64,000 nt of DNA from Salmonella enterica subsp. enterica serovar Typhimurium str. LT2. Lineage in GTDB: Bacteria > Pseudomonadota > Gammaproteobacteria > Enterobacterales > Enterobacteriaceae. The notes under the pieces were generated by a model. It saw nothing but the letters and a program-made list of their open reading frames with translations, was not told where the DNA came from and made no database searches. Shown here one piece after another: positions 28,461 to 36,354 of this stretch (its first letter is position 1; every line of letters begins with the position of its first letter). Position numbers and translations under genes: made by a program. The stretch covers positions 62,001-126,000 of the forward strand of contig NC_003197.2 of NCBI RefSeq assembly GCF_000006945.2, read 5' to 3'.

Positions 28461-29747
28461 ATGTCCGAAGATATCTTTGATGCCATCATCGTGGGTGCAG
28501 GTCTGGCCGGTTCGGTTGCGGCGCTGGTGCTTGCTCGCGAAGGTGCACAGGTGCTGGTTATCGAGCGCGGCAATTCTGCTGGCGCGAAGAATGTCACCGG
28601 TGGGCGCTTGTATGCACATAGCCTGGAACGCATCATTCCCGGCTTTGCGGATCAGGCCCCCATTGAACGCATGATCACCCACGAAAAACTCGCCTTTATG
28701 ACCGACAACGGGGCGATGACTATCGACTACTGCAATGGTGAAGATGCTTCAGCGTCGCAGGTTTCCTATTCCGTCTTACGCAGTAAATTTGACGCCTGGC
28801 TGATGGAGCAGGCCGAAGAGGCGGGGGCGCAACTGATCACCGGTATTCGCGTGGATAACGTTGTTCAGCGTGATGGCAAAGTCGTGGGCGTGGAAGCCGA
28901 TGGCGATATTCTGGAAGCCAAAGTCGTGATCCTCGCTGACGGGGTGAATTCTCTGCTGGCTGAAAAGCTGGGCATGACCAAGCGTGTTGAGGCATCGCAT
29001 GTTGCTGTCGGCGTGAAGGAACTGATCGAATTGCCGAAGTTGGTCATTGAAGATCGTTTCCAGTTACAGGGCAACGAAGGTGCCGCCTGTCTGTTTGCCG
29101 GAGCGCCGACCGATGGTCTGATGGGCGGTGGCTTCCTGTATACGAATGAAACAACCCTTTCCCTGGGGCTGGTCTGCGGTCTTCATCATCTGAAAGACGC
29201 GAAAAAATCGGTCCCGCAAATGCTGGAAGATTTCAAACAGCATCCGGCAGTTGCGCCGCTGATCGCCGGTGGCAAGCTGGTGGAATATGCCGCGCACGTT
29301 GTACCCGAGGCGGGAATGAATATGCAGCCTGAACTGGTGGGCGATGGCGTACTGATTGCCGGGGATGCTGCCGGCATGTGTATGAACCTCGGCTTTACCA
29401 TCCGGGGTATGGATCTCGCCATATCCGCAGGCGAAGCGGCGGCGAAGACGGTGCTTTCGGCGATGAAGCGCGACGATTTTAGCAAGCAGTCGCTGGGTGA
29501 ATACCGTCAGCATCTGGACGAAGGTCCGATGCGCGATATGCGCATGTATCAGAAACTACCGGCTTTTCTTGATAATCCCCGCATGTTTACCGCTTATCCC
29601 GAAATGGCGGTCAATATCGCGCGCGACCTGTTCACCGTGGATGGCTCCGCTCCGGTGCCCATGCGTAAAAAAATCCTGCGCCATGCGAAGAAAGTGGGCT
29701 TCATTAATCTGATGAAAGATGGCCTGAAAGGAGTGACCGTATTATGA
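28461..29747 (+). CDS. fixC: Flavoprotein FixC, ETF-quinone oxidoreductase-like
   Basis: FAD-binding oxidoreductase of the ETF:ubiquinone oxidoreductase family, 428 residues. It has an N-terminal GAGLAGSVAALVLAREG dinucleotide fold, a second FAD motif GVLIAGDAAGMC near 295, and an amphipathic C-terminal part. With FixX it should feed electrons to FixAB. The short 49-base gap after fixB contains an inverted repeat around 28419-28446 (GGCAGGATGCG ... ATCCTGCCG) that could modulate the downstream pair. Confidence 0.96.
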   Translation: MSEDIFDAIIVGAGLAGSVAALVLAREGAQVLVIERGNSAGAKNVTGGRLYAHSLERIIPGFADQAPIERMITHEKLAFMTDNGAMTIDYCNGEDASASQVSYSVLRSKFDAWLMEQAEEAGAQLITGIRVDNVVQRDGKVVGVEADGDILEAKVVILADGVNSLLAEKLGMTKRVEASHVAVGVKELIELPKLVIEDRFQLQGNEGAACLFAGAPTDGLMGGGFLYTNETTLSLGLVCGLHHLKDAKKSVPQMLEDFKQHPAVAPLIAGGKLVEYAAHVVPEAGMNMQPELVGDGVLIAGDAAGMCMNLGFTIRGMDLAISAGEAAAKTVLSAMKRDDFSKQSLGEYRQHLDEGPMRDMRMYQKLPAFLDNPRMFTAYPEMAVNIARDLFTVDGSAPVPMRKKILRHAKKVGFINLMKDGLKGVTVL

Positions 29748-30031
29748 CATCTCCCGTTAATGTGGACGTCAAACTGGGCGTCAATAAGTTCAATGTGGAT
29801 GAAGACAGCCCGCACATCATTCTCAAAACCGATCCTGATAAACAGGCGCTGGAGGTGCTGATTAAGGCCTGTCCGGCGGGACTGTATAAAAAGCAGGACG
29901 ACGGCAGCGTTCGTTTTGATTACGCCGGGTGCCTGGAGTGCGGAACGTGCCGGATCCTCGGCCTTGATACGGCGCTGGAAAAATGGGAATACCCGCGCGG
30001 GACGTTTGGCGTAGAGTTCCGCTACGGCTAA
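29744..30031 (+). CDS. fixX: Ferredoxin-like protein FixX
   Basis: Small iron-sulfur partner of FixC, 95 residues. It has Cys43 (KACPAGLY) and the cluster C63-x2-C66-x2-C69 (CLECGTC), enough for one 4Fe-4S centre. It overlaps fixC by four bases (ATGA), so it is translationally coupled. Last gene of the fix operon, followed by REP elements. Confidence 0.95.
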   Translation: MTSPVNVDVKLGVNKFNVDEDSPHIILKTDPDKQALEVLIKACPAGLYKKQDDGSVRFDYAGCLECGTCRILGLDTALEKWEYPRGTFGVEFRYG

Positions 30032-30053
30032 TAAGTACGAAGTTGTGCCCCCG

Positions 30054-30141
30054 TTGGCCGGATAAGATGCGGTAGCGTCGCCATCCGGCAATCATGTGGC
30101 GCCAATGCCGGATGGCGGCGGAAACGCCTTATCCGGCCTAC
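30054..30141. repeat. Two REP units between fixX and yaaU
   Basis: REP palindromes at 30054-30090 and 30105-30141 in opposite orientation. Confidence 0.9.
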
Positions 30142-30177
30142 AGATGCGCTTTGCCCGTGTTGAAACAGGACATCACC

Positions 30178-31518
30178 ATGCAGCAGCCCAGGAACTTTGA
30201 TGACCTTAAATTCTCCTCCATTCATCGCAGAATTATGCTGTGGGGAAGCGGCGGCCCGTTCCTTGATGGCTACGTGCTGGTGATCATTGGCGTGGCGCTG
30301 GAACAACTGACGCCGCTATTGCACCTTGATGCTGAATGGATTGGCGCGCTCGGCGCGGCTACGCTTGCCGGACTGTTTATCGGCACCTCGTTGTTTGGCT
30401 ATATTTGCGATAAAGTCGGGCGGCGTAAAATGTTCCTGCTTGATATTATCGCTATCGGCGTTATCTCCGTGGCGACCATGTTTGTTTCCACGCCGCTTGA
30501 ATTACTGGTGATGCGCGTTTTAATTGGCATTGTTATCGGCGCGGATTACCCTATCGCTACTTCCATGATTACGGAGTTTTCCAACACCCGCCAGCGCGCG
30601 TTCTCCATCGGTTTTATCGCCGCGATGTGGTACGTCGGCGCGACCTGCGCCAACCTGGTGGGCTACTGGCTGTATGACATGGAAGGCGGCTGGCGTTGGA
30701 TGCTTGGCAGCGCCTTTATCCCGTGCTTAATCATTTTGATTGGCCGCTTTGACCTGCCGGAATCGCCACGCTGGCTATTGCGAAAAGGACGGGTAAAAGA
30801 GTGCGAACAAATGATGATCAAACTGTTCGGCGAACCGGTCTGCTTTGACGATGAGCTGCCGCAGGAGACCCGCTTCCTGCAGCTGTTTAACCGCCGTCAT
30901 TTCCCGTTTGTACTGTTCGTTGCGGCTATCTGGACCTGTCAGGTGATCCCGATGTTCGCTATCTATACCTTTGGGCCGCAGATCGTCGGGTTACTCGGCT
31001 GGGAGCAGGGGCGCAACGCGGCGCTTGGCAATGTGGTGATTAGCCTCTTTTTTATGCTGGGCTGTATACCGGCGATGTTCTGGCTAAACAGTATTGGCCG
31101 TCGCCCTCTGCTTATTGGCAGCTTCGCCATGATGACTATCGCGCTGGCGCTGCTGGGGCTGGTGTCAAATCTGGGCATCATACTGGTCGTGGTGGCGTTT
31201 GCGGTATACGCCTTCTTTTCCGGCGGACCGGGCATACTGCAATGGCTTTATCCTAATGAACTCTTCCCGACGGATATTCGCGCTTCGGCCGTGGGGGTCA
31301 TCATGTCATTAAGCCGCATCGGAACCATTGTCTCCACCTGGGCATTACCGATTTTTATTACTCGTTACGGTATTAATAACGTCATGCTGATTGGCGCGTT
31401 GATTTCGTTAGTCGGGCTTGGCGTATCGGTGATGTTTGCCCCGGAAACCCGCGGCTTGACGCTAACACAGACCGGAAACATGACTTTGCGCGGAACGCCA
31501 TCGGATAACCCTCGTTAA
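30178..31518 (+). CDS. yaaU: MFS transporter YaaU (sugar-porter type, substrate unknown)
   Basis: Inner-membrane major facilitator with 446 residues and 12 predicted helices. It carries the A-motif DKVGRRKMFLL near residue 80, its second-half copy NSIGRRPLL, and the sugar-porter-like ends PESPRWLL and FAPETRG. The start MQQPRNFDDL has AGGA upstream and matches E. coli. The substrate is not known; its place after the carnitine/fix genes may be chance, since REP elements separate them. Confidence 0.94.
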   Translation: MQQPRNFDDLKFSSIHRRIMLWGSGGPFLDGYVLVIIGVALEQLTPLLHLDAEWIGALGAATLAGLFIGTSLFGYICDKVGRRKMFLLDIIAIGVISVATMFVSTPLELLVMRVLIGIVIGADYPIATSMITEFSNTRQRAFSIGFIAAMWYVGATCANLVGYWLYDMEGGWRWMLGSAFIPCLIILIGRFDLPESPRWLLRKGRVKECEQMMIKLFGEPVCFDDELPQETRFLQLFNRRHFPFVLFVAAIWTCQVIPMFAIYTFGPQIVGLLGWEQGRNAALGNVVISLFFMLGCIPAMFWLNSIGRRPLLIGSFAMMTIALALLGLVSNLGIILVVVAFAVYAFFSGGPGILQWLYPNELFPTDIRASAVGVIMSLSRIGTIVSTWALPIFITRYGINNVMLIGALISLVGLGVSVMFAPETRGLTLTQTGNMTLRGTPSDNPR

Positions 31519-31531
31519 GAGTGTTCTGCAT

Positions 31532-31602
31532 TTCTCCCTGCTTTTCGCCAATAACGCTACAGTTAACAGTCACATGCTAAAACAACTGAAAAGCAGGGAG
31601 AA
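31532..31602 (+). promoter_or_regulatory. Long inverted repeat enclosing a ribosome binding site
   Basis: A perfect 15-bp inverted repeat, 31532-31546 with 31588-31602, loop of 41 bases. The right arm contains AGGGAG, the ribosome binding site of the lipoprotein gene at 31607. If transcribed as one RNA the hairpin would hide that site. A promoter inside the loop would avoid this. Confidence 0.6.
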
Positions 31603-31606
31603 CACC

Positions 31607-31837
31607 ATGCAAAAACGTCTTATGACCGCACTGTTTACCGCAGCAACACTATTCACCGTCGCAGGATGCTCTTCTAACCAGGCGGTTGAAACCACGGATG
31701 GCAAAACTATTGTCACCGACGGGAAACCCGAGGTCGATAACGATACCGGTATGGTGTCTTACAAAAACGCCGCCACCGGGAAAACCGAACAGATTAACCG
31801 CGATCAGCTGAAAAATATGAGCGAGCTGGATAATTAA
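31607..31837 (+). CDS. Small lipoprotein of the YgdI/YgdR type
   Basis: 76 residues: signal peptide MQKRLMTALFTAATLFTVAGC with lipobox VAGC, Cys near residue 21 as the lipidated residue, then a short acidic/polar domain (GKTIVTDGKPEVDNDTG, YKNAATGKTEQINRDQL) typical of YgdI/YgdR-family lipoproteins. Residue +2 is Ser, so the outer membrane is expected. Function is unknown. The start at 31607 has AGGGAG upstream. Its stop codon lies at the left edge of the kefF-derived repeat. Confidence 0.85.
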   Translation: MQKRLMTALFTAATLFTVAGCSSNQAVETTDGKTIVTDGKPEVDNDTGMVSYKNAATGKTEQINRDQLKNMSELDN

Positions 31838-31956
31838 TTCAATCTTTTCTGGTTAGCCGCGCAATAATATTTTCTCTTTATGCGCATCCATTTATTCCCA
31901 TGCGAATAAACGGATGCCTGAACAGGCAGGGACGCCGGAAAACGTCGAAATACGTT
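31834..31956 (+). pseudogene. Decayed copy of the kefF upstream region and 5' end
   Basis: 123 bases matching 36152-36354, which covers the kefF leader and first 33 or so codons. Shared blocks include TTAATTCAAT...TTAGCCGC.CAATAATATT, then GCGCATCC, ATGCGAATAA.CGGATGC, and GAACAGGCAGGGACGC.GGAAAACGTCGAAATACGTT. The copy lacks about 80 bases, including the start codon region, has a frame-breaking deletion and two Leu-to-Pro changes, so it cannot make KefF. It marks the left end of the yaaU-kefF insertion. Confidence 0.85.
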
Positions 31957-32130
31957 AGACCATTCGCCCGTGTTCCCGCTTTCCCCACCGCGCTGTCCGC
32001 TTACATGAGGTTACACTCATCGACATTTCTCTGAACAGCGGCTCAACATTTCCCGGAAAAAAACATATCGCAGGGCATTTATCCTTATGATTAGGTATAA
32101 ATGATGAGGTATAAGGAACAGGAGTCTGTA

Positions 32131-32547
32131 ATGAAACCAATACCTTTTTATTTGCTCGCGCTATTTTCTGCCGCCTCCGGGGCTACGGAGATAAACGTCT
32201 GCAAAGACCTGATCGGAACATGGAAAACCACGGCAGATAACCCGCCTTATACCATGACAATATCGCCGCCAGTAGAAAGCTGCGGGGAAAAATGTGTGAA
32301 ACTGAACGTGCAGTATGAACTTGACGTGACTCACCGCAACGCGCTTTATTGCCATGAAGGACAAGAGGGGGTAAAAGGGCAGGGACCCATGGTGATAGCA
32401 TTTGAAGGGGCGTATGGTGGACACGCTATTGGAACCTATAACCGACAGCTGCAATTACTTTGGGCTGGCGTAATATCGAAAAATAAAAAGGGGAAATGGA
32501 TAACGAAAATGGAAAATTACTGGTTCAGGCAGGTAAAAGCGCACTAA
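32131..32547 (+). CDS. Secreted/periplasmic protein of unknown function
   Basis: 138 residues with a short signal peptide (MKPIPFYLLALFSAASGA) and a mature domain with four Cys (in NVCKDL, ESCGEKC and YCHEG), which could form two disulfides in the periplasm. I do not recognise the family. The ATG at 32131 has AGGAG upstream; an ATG ten codons earlier is less likely because it would bury the signal peptide. It lies within the insertion between yaaU and kefF, convergent with srfN, so it is probably accessory. Confidence 0.75.
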   Translation: MKPIPFYLLALFSAASGATEINVCKDLIGTWKTTADNPPYTMTISPPVESCGEKCVKLNVQYELDVTHRNALYCHEGQEGVKGQGPMVIAFEGAYGGHAIGTYNRQLQLLWAGVISKNKKGKWITKMENYWFRQVKAH

Positions 32548-32649
32548 ACATCATCTTAAAACAGCCCGCAAAACCGTCTTATTCACGAAGGGCTTACTGC
32601 CTGCGCGCGCACATTCCAACGGCTTGCCTGCCCCGGATGAACTGTTGAT

Positions 32650-32686
32650 AAAAAAGAGGGCCAGCATCCGTTTCCAGACGGCCCTG
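32650..32686 (-). terminator. Rho-independent terminator of srfN
   Basis: On the minus strand, stem AGGGCC...GGCCCT (32680-32685 with 32657-32662), a partly paired 17-base loop, then C and a run of six U. Confidence 0.75.
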
Positions 32687-32770
32687 AGTGGATTGTGACG
32701 TAACATGGCACCTTGCTGGCGCTCTCTTATTATTTCATGCCAGTGCCCTCGTTATGGCGCAATCAGAGCT

Positions 32771-33061
32771 TTATTTCGTCGCATCGTTATAAACTTCGGC
32801 AACGGCTTCAAAATTCGGACCATGCTCACGTGCAGCGATAATATGGTAATATTTTCCGCCTTTCGCATCGGCTAATTCTGACAGTTTTTCGCGTAGATCA
32901 GAGGGTGAGGAAATCTGTCCGCCACTCTGGGACACATTTATGGTGCCGACCTTAACCAGTTTGAAGTGGCTGATTTCTTGTTTAGAGACCTGCTCTGCCG
33001 CAAGTGTGCTGAATGAAGCAACCGTTGCCAGTAATGCGGCGGCAATAATGCGTTTTTTCAT
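32771..33061 (-). CDS. srfN: SrfN, periplasmic DUF1471 (YdgH/BhsA-type) protein
   Basis: 96 residues with signal peptide MKKRIIAAALLATVASFSTLAA and one DUF1471 domain (HFKLVKVGTINVSQSGG ... GGKYYHIIAAREHG ... AVAEVYND). The symbol rests on memory of Salmonella work that describes SrfN, a DUF1471 protein at this locus, as controlled by the SPI-2 regulator SsrB and useful during infection; the sequence itself shows the domain and location. The start at 33061 gives a normal signal peptide, with AGGAAC upstream. Confidence 0.85.
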   Translation of the reverse strand: MKKRIIAAALLATVASFSTLAAEQVSKQEISHFKLVKVGTINVSQSGGQISSPSDLREKLSELADAKGGKYYHIIAAREHGPNFEAVAEVYNDATK

Positions 33062-33130
33062 AGTTCTGTTCCTGTTGCATTGATGATAAGGTTTGCGCAA
33101 TATCAGTAATCCGTAACGAAATTATTTATC

Positions 33131-33327
33131 CCCTTCATACTTCAGGTTGCTTATGGGTTGGCTACGGATTACTCGGCCCACCCATGGGCCTCGCCCTGAC
33201 GGGCCGTCGCACGCGACGTTCAAATCTGCTCCCGGCAAATTTGTCGCTCACCTCAGTCACATAATTATCTATGCTCCCGGGGACTCACTCCCTTGCCGCC
33301 TTTAAGCAACTCGAATTATTTTGGGTA
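33131..33327 (-). repeat. ERIC-type intergenic repeat, copy 1
   Basis: 197 bases whose reverse complement matches 54195-54391 at about 95% (nine differences counted by eye). It contains the ERIC core (GTGACTGAGGTGAGCG) and further palindromic segments; longer than the classical 127-base ERIC, so probably the variant with an internal insertion. Confidence 0.85.
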
Positions 33328-33958
33328 ATAACCTCGGTTGATTATCTGAAAATAGCCTTATTTGGTGTGACCGTCTTTTATCTTGTTATAGTCACCTCTT
33401 TATGTTGTTGTCAATGTAAAATAATGCACTGCCAGCTAAAAAGAAACTTAACCCCCTGTAAATAATAGTTTTTATATTATTTCTTTTAATGGCGTAATTT
33501 TTATTGAATCACGCGGCAATACGCTAGTTTTATTCATAAGCAACATAACAGAATTGAGTTATGTTTTAATTTCCCAGAGTGATATTACCGGTTGTATGTC
33601 TATGGTTGCGCGGCCTGTTACTGATAGTGTTTCTTTCGGGGCGATTTTATTGTAGCGGCATAGGGTAATCACCGTAGCTGAAGGGAAAAGGCACGAACAC
33701 AGCACTATAGAGTATGTTTAATAATGTATTTTTTTATGAAGTAATGTCTGCAGTTGTATCTCTAAAATAAAAACAATGAACTTTTCATCTAAATAATTTT
33801 TCAGTGAATTATGGTTATTTATTAATATATTTCTAATTTGAAATACAAATCAATTTATAACACATATTCTTACCCGGAAGGCATTGATACATATCCACGC
33901 TTCCTCGTACAGTAATAAATGAATATGTGATAAAGTTACTGACTACAGGTATAATAAT
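33328..33958. other. AT-rich non-coding stretch upstream of the sulfatase gene
   Basis: About 630 bases, strongly AT-rich, with no convincing gene. It must contain the sulfatase promoter. The composition suggests acquired DNA of the kind that H-NS silences in Salmonella (inference). Confidence 0.6.
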
Positions 33959-35848
33959 ATGAGTAATAAAAAAAATCTGTCCGCAGAAGAGACGGATCTT
34001 ACGCGTAGGAAACTGTTAACCAGTGCCGGTATTCTTGCCGCAGGCGGTATGTTATCCGGCGCGGTAAAGGCTGATGAAAAATGCGCCGTCAAGGCGAAAC
34101 CGGCGTGGGATAAACCGTTTACTGGCGAAATCCCGGAAAAATTGCCAGAAGGATATAATATTCTGTTAGTCGTGACCGACCAGGAGCGTTTTTTTCCTAC
34201 GTTTCCTTTCCCGGTACCCGGCAGAGAGCGGCTCATGAAAACGGGGGTGACATTCTGTAATCATCAGAATACCAGTAATGTCTGTACGCCTTCCCGCTCC
34301 GTATTGTATACCGGCTTACATATGCCCCAGACAAAGATGTTTGATAATTTGGGATTACCCTGGATGCCTTATGACCTTGACCCCGCTCTTGGAACCACAG
34401 GTCATATGATGCGGGAACTGGGATACTATACGGCCTATAAAGGTAAGTGGCATCTTACAGAAAAACTGGAGAAGCCTTTGCCTGACGAAAAAGATGAGGA
34501 TATTGATGTCGGGGATATTCCTGAACCAGAATTACATAAAATTATGGAAAAATATGGTTTTGCTGACTATCACGGCATCGGCGATATTATAGGCCATAGT
34601 AAAGGCGGCTATTTTTATGATTCAACCACCACGGCTCAGACTATAAATTGGTTAAGATGCAAGGGGCAGCCCTTGAATGACCAACACAAGCCCTGGTTCC
34701 TGGCCGTTAACCTCGTTAATCCTCATGACGTCATGTTTATTGATACCGATAAAGAGGGAGAAAAGGTACAGTGGCGTGGCGAGTTGGATCAGGATGATAA
34801 TACCCTGGCGCCCACGCAGCCACCGGAAAACGAACTTTATCAGGCAAGCTGGCCGAACTATCCGCTGCCGGCAAACAGGCATCAATCATTCAATGAGCAG
34901 GGAAGACCGCCGGCGCATCTTGAATACCAGACGGCGCGCGCTGCGCTGGAAGGGCAGTTTCCTGATGAAGATCGTCGTTGGCGTAAACTGCTTGACTACT
35001 ATTTCAACTGTATCCGCGATTGTGATACTCACCTTGACCGGATATTAAATGAACTTGATGCCCTCAAGTTAACTGATAAAACGATTGTTGTATTTACTGC
35101 CGATCATGGCGAATTAGGCGGAAGCCATCAGATGCACGGTAAAGGCGCTTCCGTTTATAAAGAACAGATCCATGTACCGATGATTATTTCCCACCCGGCG
35201 TACCCCGGTAATAAGAAATGTCAGGCGTTGACCTGTCATCTTGATATCGCGCCGACATTAGTTGGACTGACCGGTTTGCCGGAAGAAAAACAGCACCAGG
35301 CGTTAGGCAACCGCAAAGGCGTTAATTTTAGCGGATTGCTAAAAAACCCGGAGAGCGTTGCGGTTAATGCGGTGAGAAATGCCAGCTTATATTGCTATGG
35401 CATGATCTTGTATACCGATGCCCATTATCTCCACCGCGTTATTGCGCTACAAAGAGATAAACAAAAAACGGTGGCGCAAATCAAGCAGGAAATATCTCAT
35501 TTGCATCCTGATTTCAGCCATCGTTCAGGGACGCGCATGATTAACGATGGTCGTTATAAGTTTGCACGCTATTTCTCGCTAAGGGAGCATAATACGCCGG
35601 AAACCTGGGAGGATCTTATTAAGTACAACGATCTTGAACTTTACGATCTTAAAAATGATCCCGATGAGAACCATAACCTTGCTGCTGATAAACAGAAATA
35701 TCAGGATCTCATTCTTACGATGAATGAAAAACTGAATAAAATTATCAAAGACGAAATTGGCGTGGATGACGGCAGTTTTATGCCGGATGCGGCCCATGAG
35801 CCGTGGGATCTTACTATTGAGCAATTTAACCGCATGGCGAAAGATTAA
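33959..35848 (+). CDS. Tat-exported sulfatase (formylglycine type)
   Basis: Predicted arylsulfatase-family hydrolase of 629 residues. The sulfatase signature CTPSR at residues 109-113 supplies the Cys to be oxidised to formylglycine; the second signature GYYTAYKGKWH is near 157-167; metal-site motifs VVTDQE (near 74) and TADHGE (near 382) are present. The N-terminus has a twin-arginine signal, TRRKLL followed by a hydrophobic stretch ending AVKA, so it should be exported folded to the periplasm. No sulfatase-maturing enzyme is encoded nearby. The substrate is unknown. The ribosome binding site is weak (AGG). Codon use is less GC-rich than neighbours, fitting horizontal origin. Confidence 0.88.
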   Translation: MSNKKNLSAEETDLTRRKLLTSAGILAAGGMLSGAVKADEKCAVKAKPAWDKPFTGEIPEKLPEGYNILLVVTDQERFFPTFPFPVPGRERLMKTGVTFCNHQNTSNVCTPSRSVLYTGLHMPQTKMFDNLGLPWMPYDLDPALGTTGHMMRELGYYTAYKGKWHLTEKLEKPLPDEKDEDIDVGDIPEPELHKIMEKYGFADYHGIGDIIGHSKGGYFYDSTTTAQTINWLRCKGQPLNDQHKPWFLAVNLVNPHDVMFIDTDKEGEKVQWRGELDQDDNTLAPTQPPENELYQASWPNYPLPANRHQSFNEQGRPPAHLEYQTARAALEGQFPDEDRRWRKLLDYYFNCIRDCDTHLDRILNELDALKLTDKTIVVFTADHGELGGSHQMHGKGASVYKEQIHVPMIISHPAYPGNKKCQALTCHLDIAPTLVGLTGLPEEKQHQALGNRKGVNFSGLLKNPESVAVNAVRNASLYCYGMILYTDAHYLHRVIALQRDKQKTVAQIKQEISHLHPDFSHRSGTRMINDGRYKFARYFSLREHNTPETWEDLIKYNDLELYDLKNDPDENHNLAADKQKYQDLILTMNEKLNKIIKDEIGVDDGSFMPDAAHEPWDLTIEQFNRMAKD

Positions 35849-36058
35849 GAGCCTGGCCCATTAGGCTATTTTATTCGTCGGCGATCTGGCATCCAGCGTG
35901 TCTGGAGGTTCAGATGCTGTTGGCGCTGCGCTTATTGGGTCTGTATCATCATGTAATGGATTGATATTACAGTCATTACAGGCAAATTTAGCGCAGCGCC
36001 GCCCGACAAGAAGGCCTTAAACCGATTGGTCAGCGATTTAAGGCTACTATCATCACCG
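35849..36058. other. Non-coding stretch after the sulfatase gene
   Basis: Begins with a weak terminator-like hairpin (AGCCT 35850-35854 with AGGCT 35863-35867, then ATTTTATT). It also has a perfect 11-bp inverted repeat, 35922-35932 with 35990-36000 (GGCGCTGCGCT / AGCGCAGCGCC). No gene is seen. Confidence 0.5.
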
Positions 36059-36124
36059 ACCTTTCCACACCGGATCGCGCTTTTCCGCAAACGCCTGCGG
36101 CCCTTCGAGAGCGTCTTCCGGAGG
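36059..36124 (-). pseudogene. Detached 3' end of a caiD gene
   Basis: On the minus strand this reads [21 protein letters not shown] then TGA, identical over 21 residues (written here in full only as far as allowed: it starts EDALEGPQ and ends DPVWKGR) to the C-terminus of CaiD encoded at 19725-20510. The DNA differs at eight third positions, including the stop codon (TGA against TAA). Upstream similarity ends abruptly. It cannot be expressed as an enzyme. Confidence 0.9.
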
Positions 36125-36151
36125 CAGGACGGCGCCAGCTCCTGGCTGGCG

Positions 36152-36354
36152 TTAATTCAATTTTTTCTGATTAGCCGCTCAATAATATTCACTATTAGCC
36201 TGGCGAATTTGTCACTACACTTTGTAATAAAAAACAGATCATCACAGGCTAATCATGATCCTCATTATTTATGCGCATCCGTATCCGCATCATTCTCATG
36301 CGAATAAGCGGATGCTTGAACAGGCAGGGACGCTGGAAAACGTCGAAATACGTT
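36152..36354 (+). repeat. Right copy of the kefF-flanking direct repeat
   Basis: The intact counterpart of 31834-31956; it covers the kefF leader and the first codons of kefF. The two copies are direct repeats enclosing 4195 bases with the secreted protein gene, srfN and the sulfatase gene. Confidence 0.85.

Noticed and set aside
33131..33327. Insertion sequence or attachment site at the srfN-sulfatase island
   Set aside because: The palindromes belong to an ERIC-type repeat; no transposase, integrase or tRNA gene is near.
33271..33465. Possible small gene over the ERIC repeat
   Set aside because: Half of it is repeat sequence, and the same translation appears in reverse at the other ERIC copy; no ribosome binding site.
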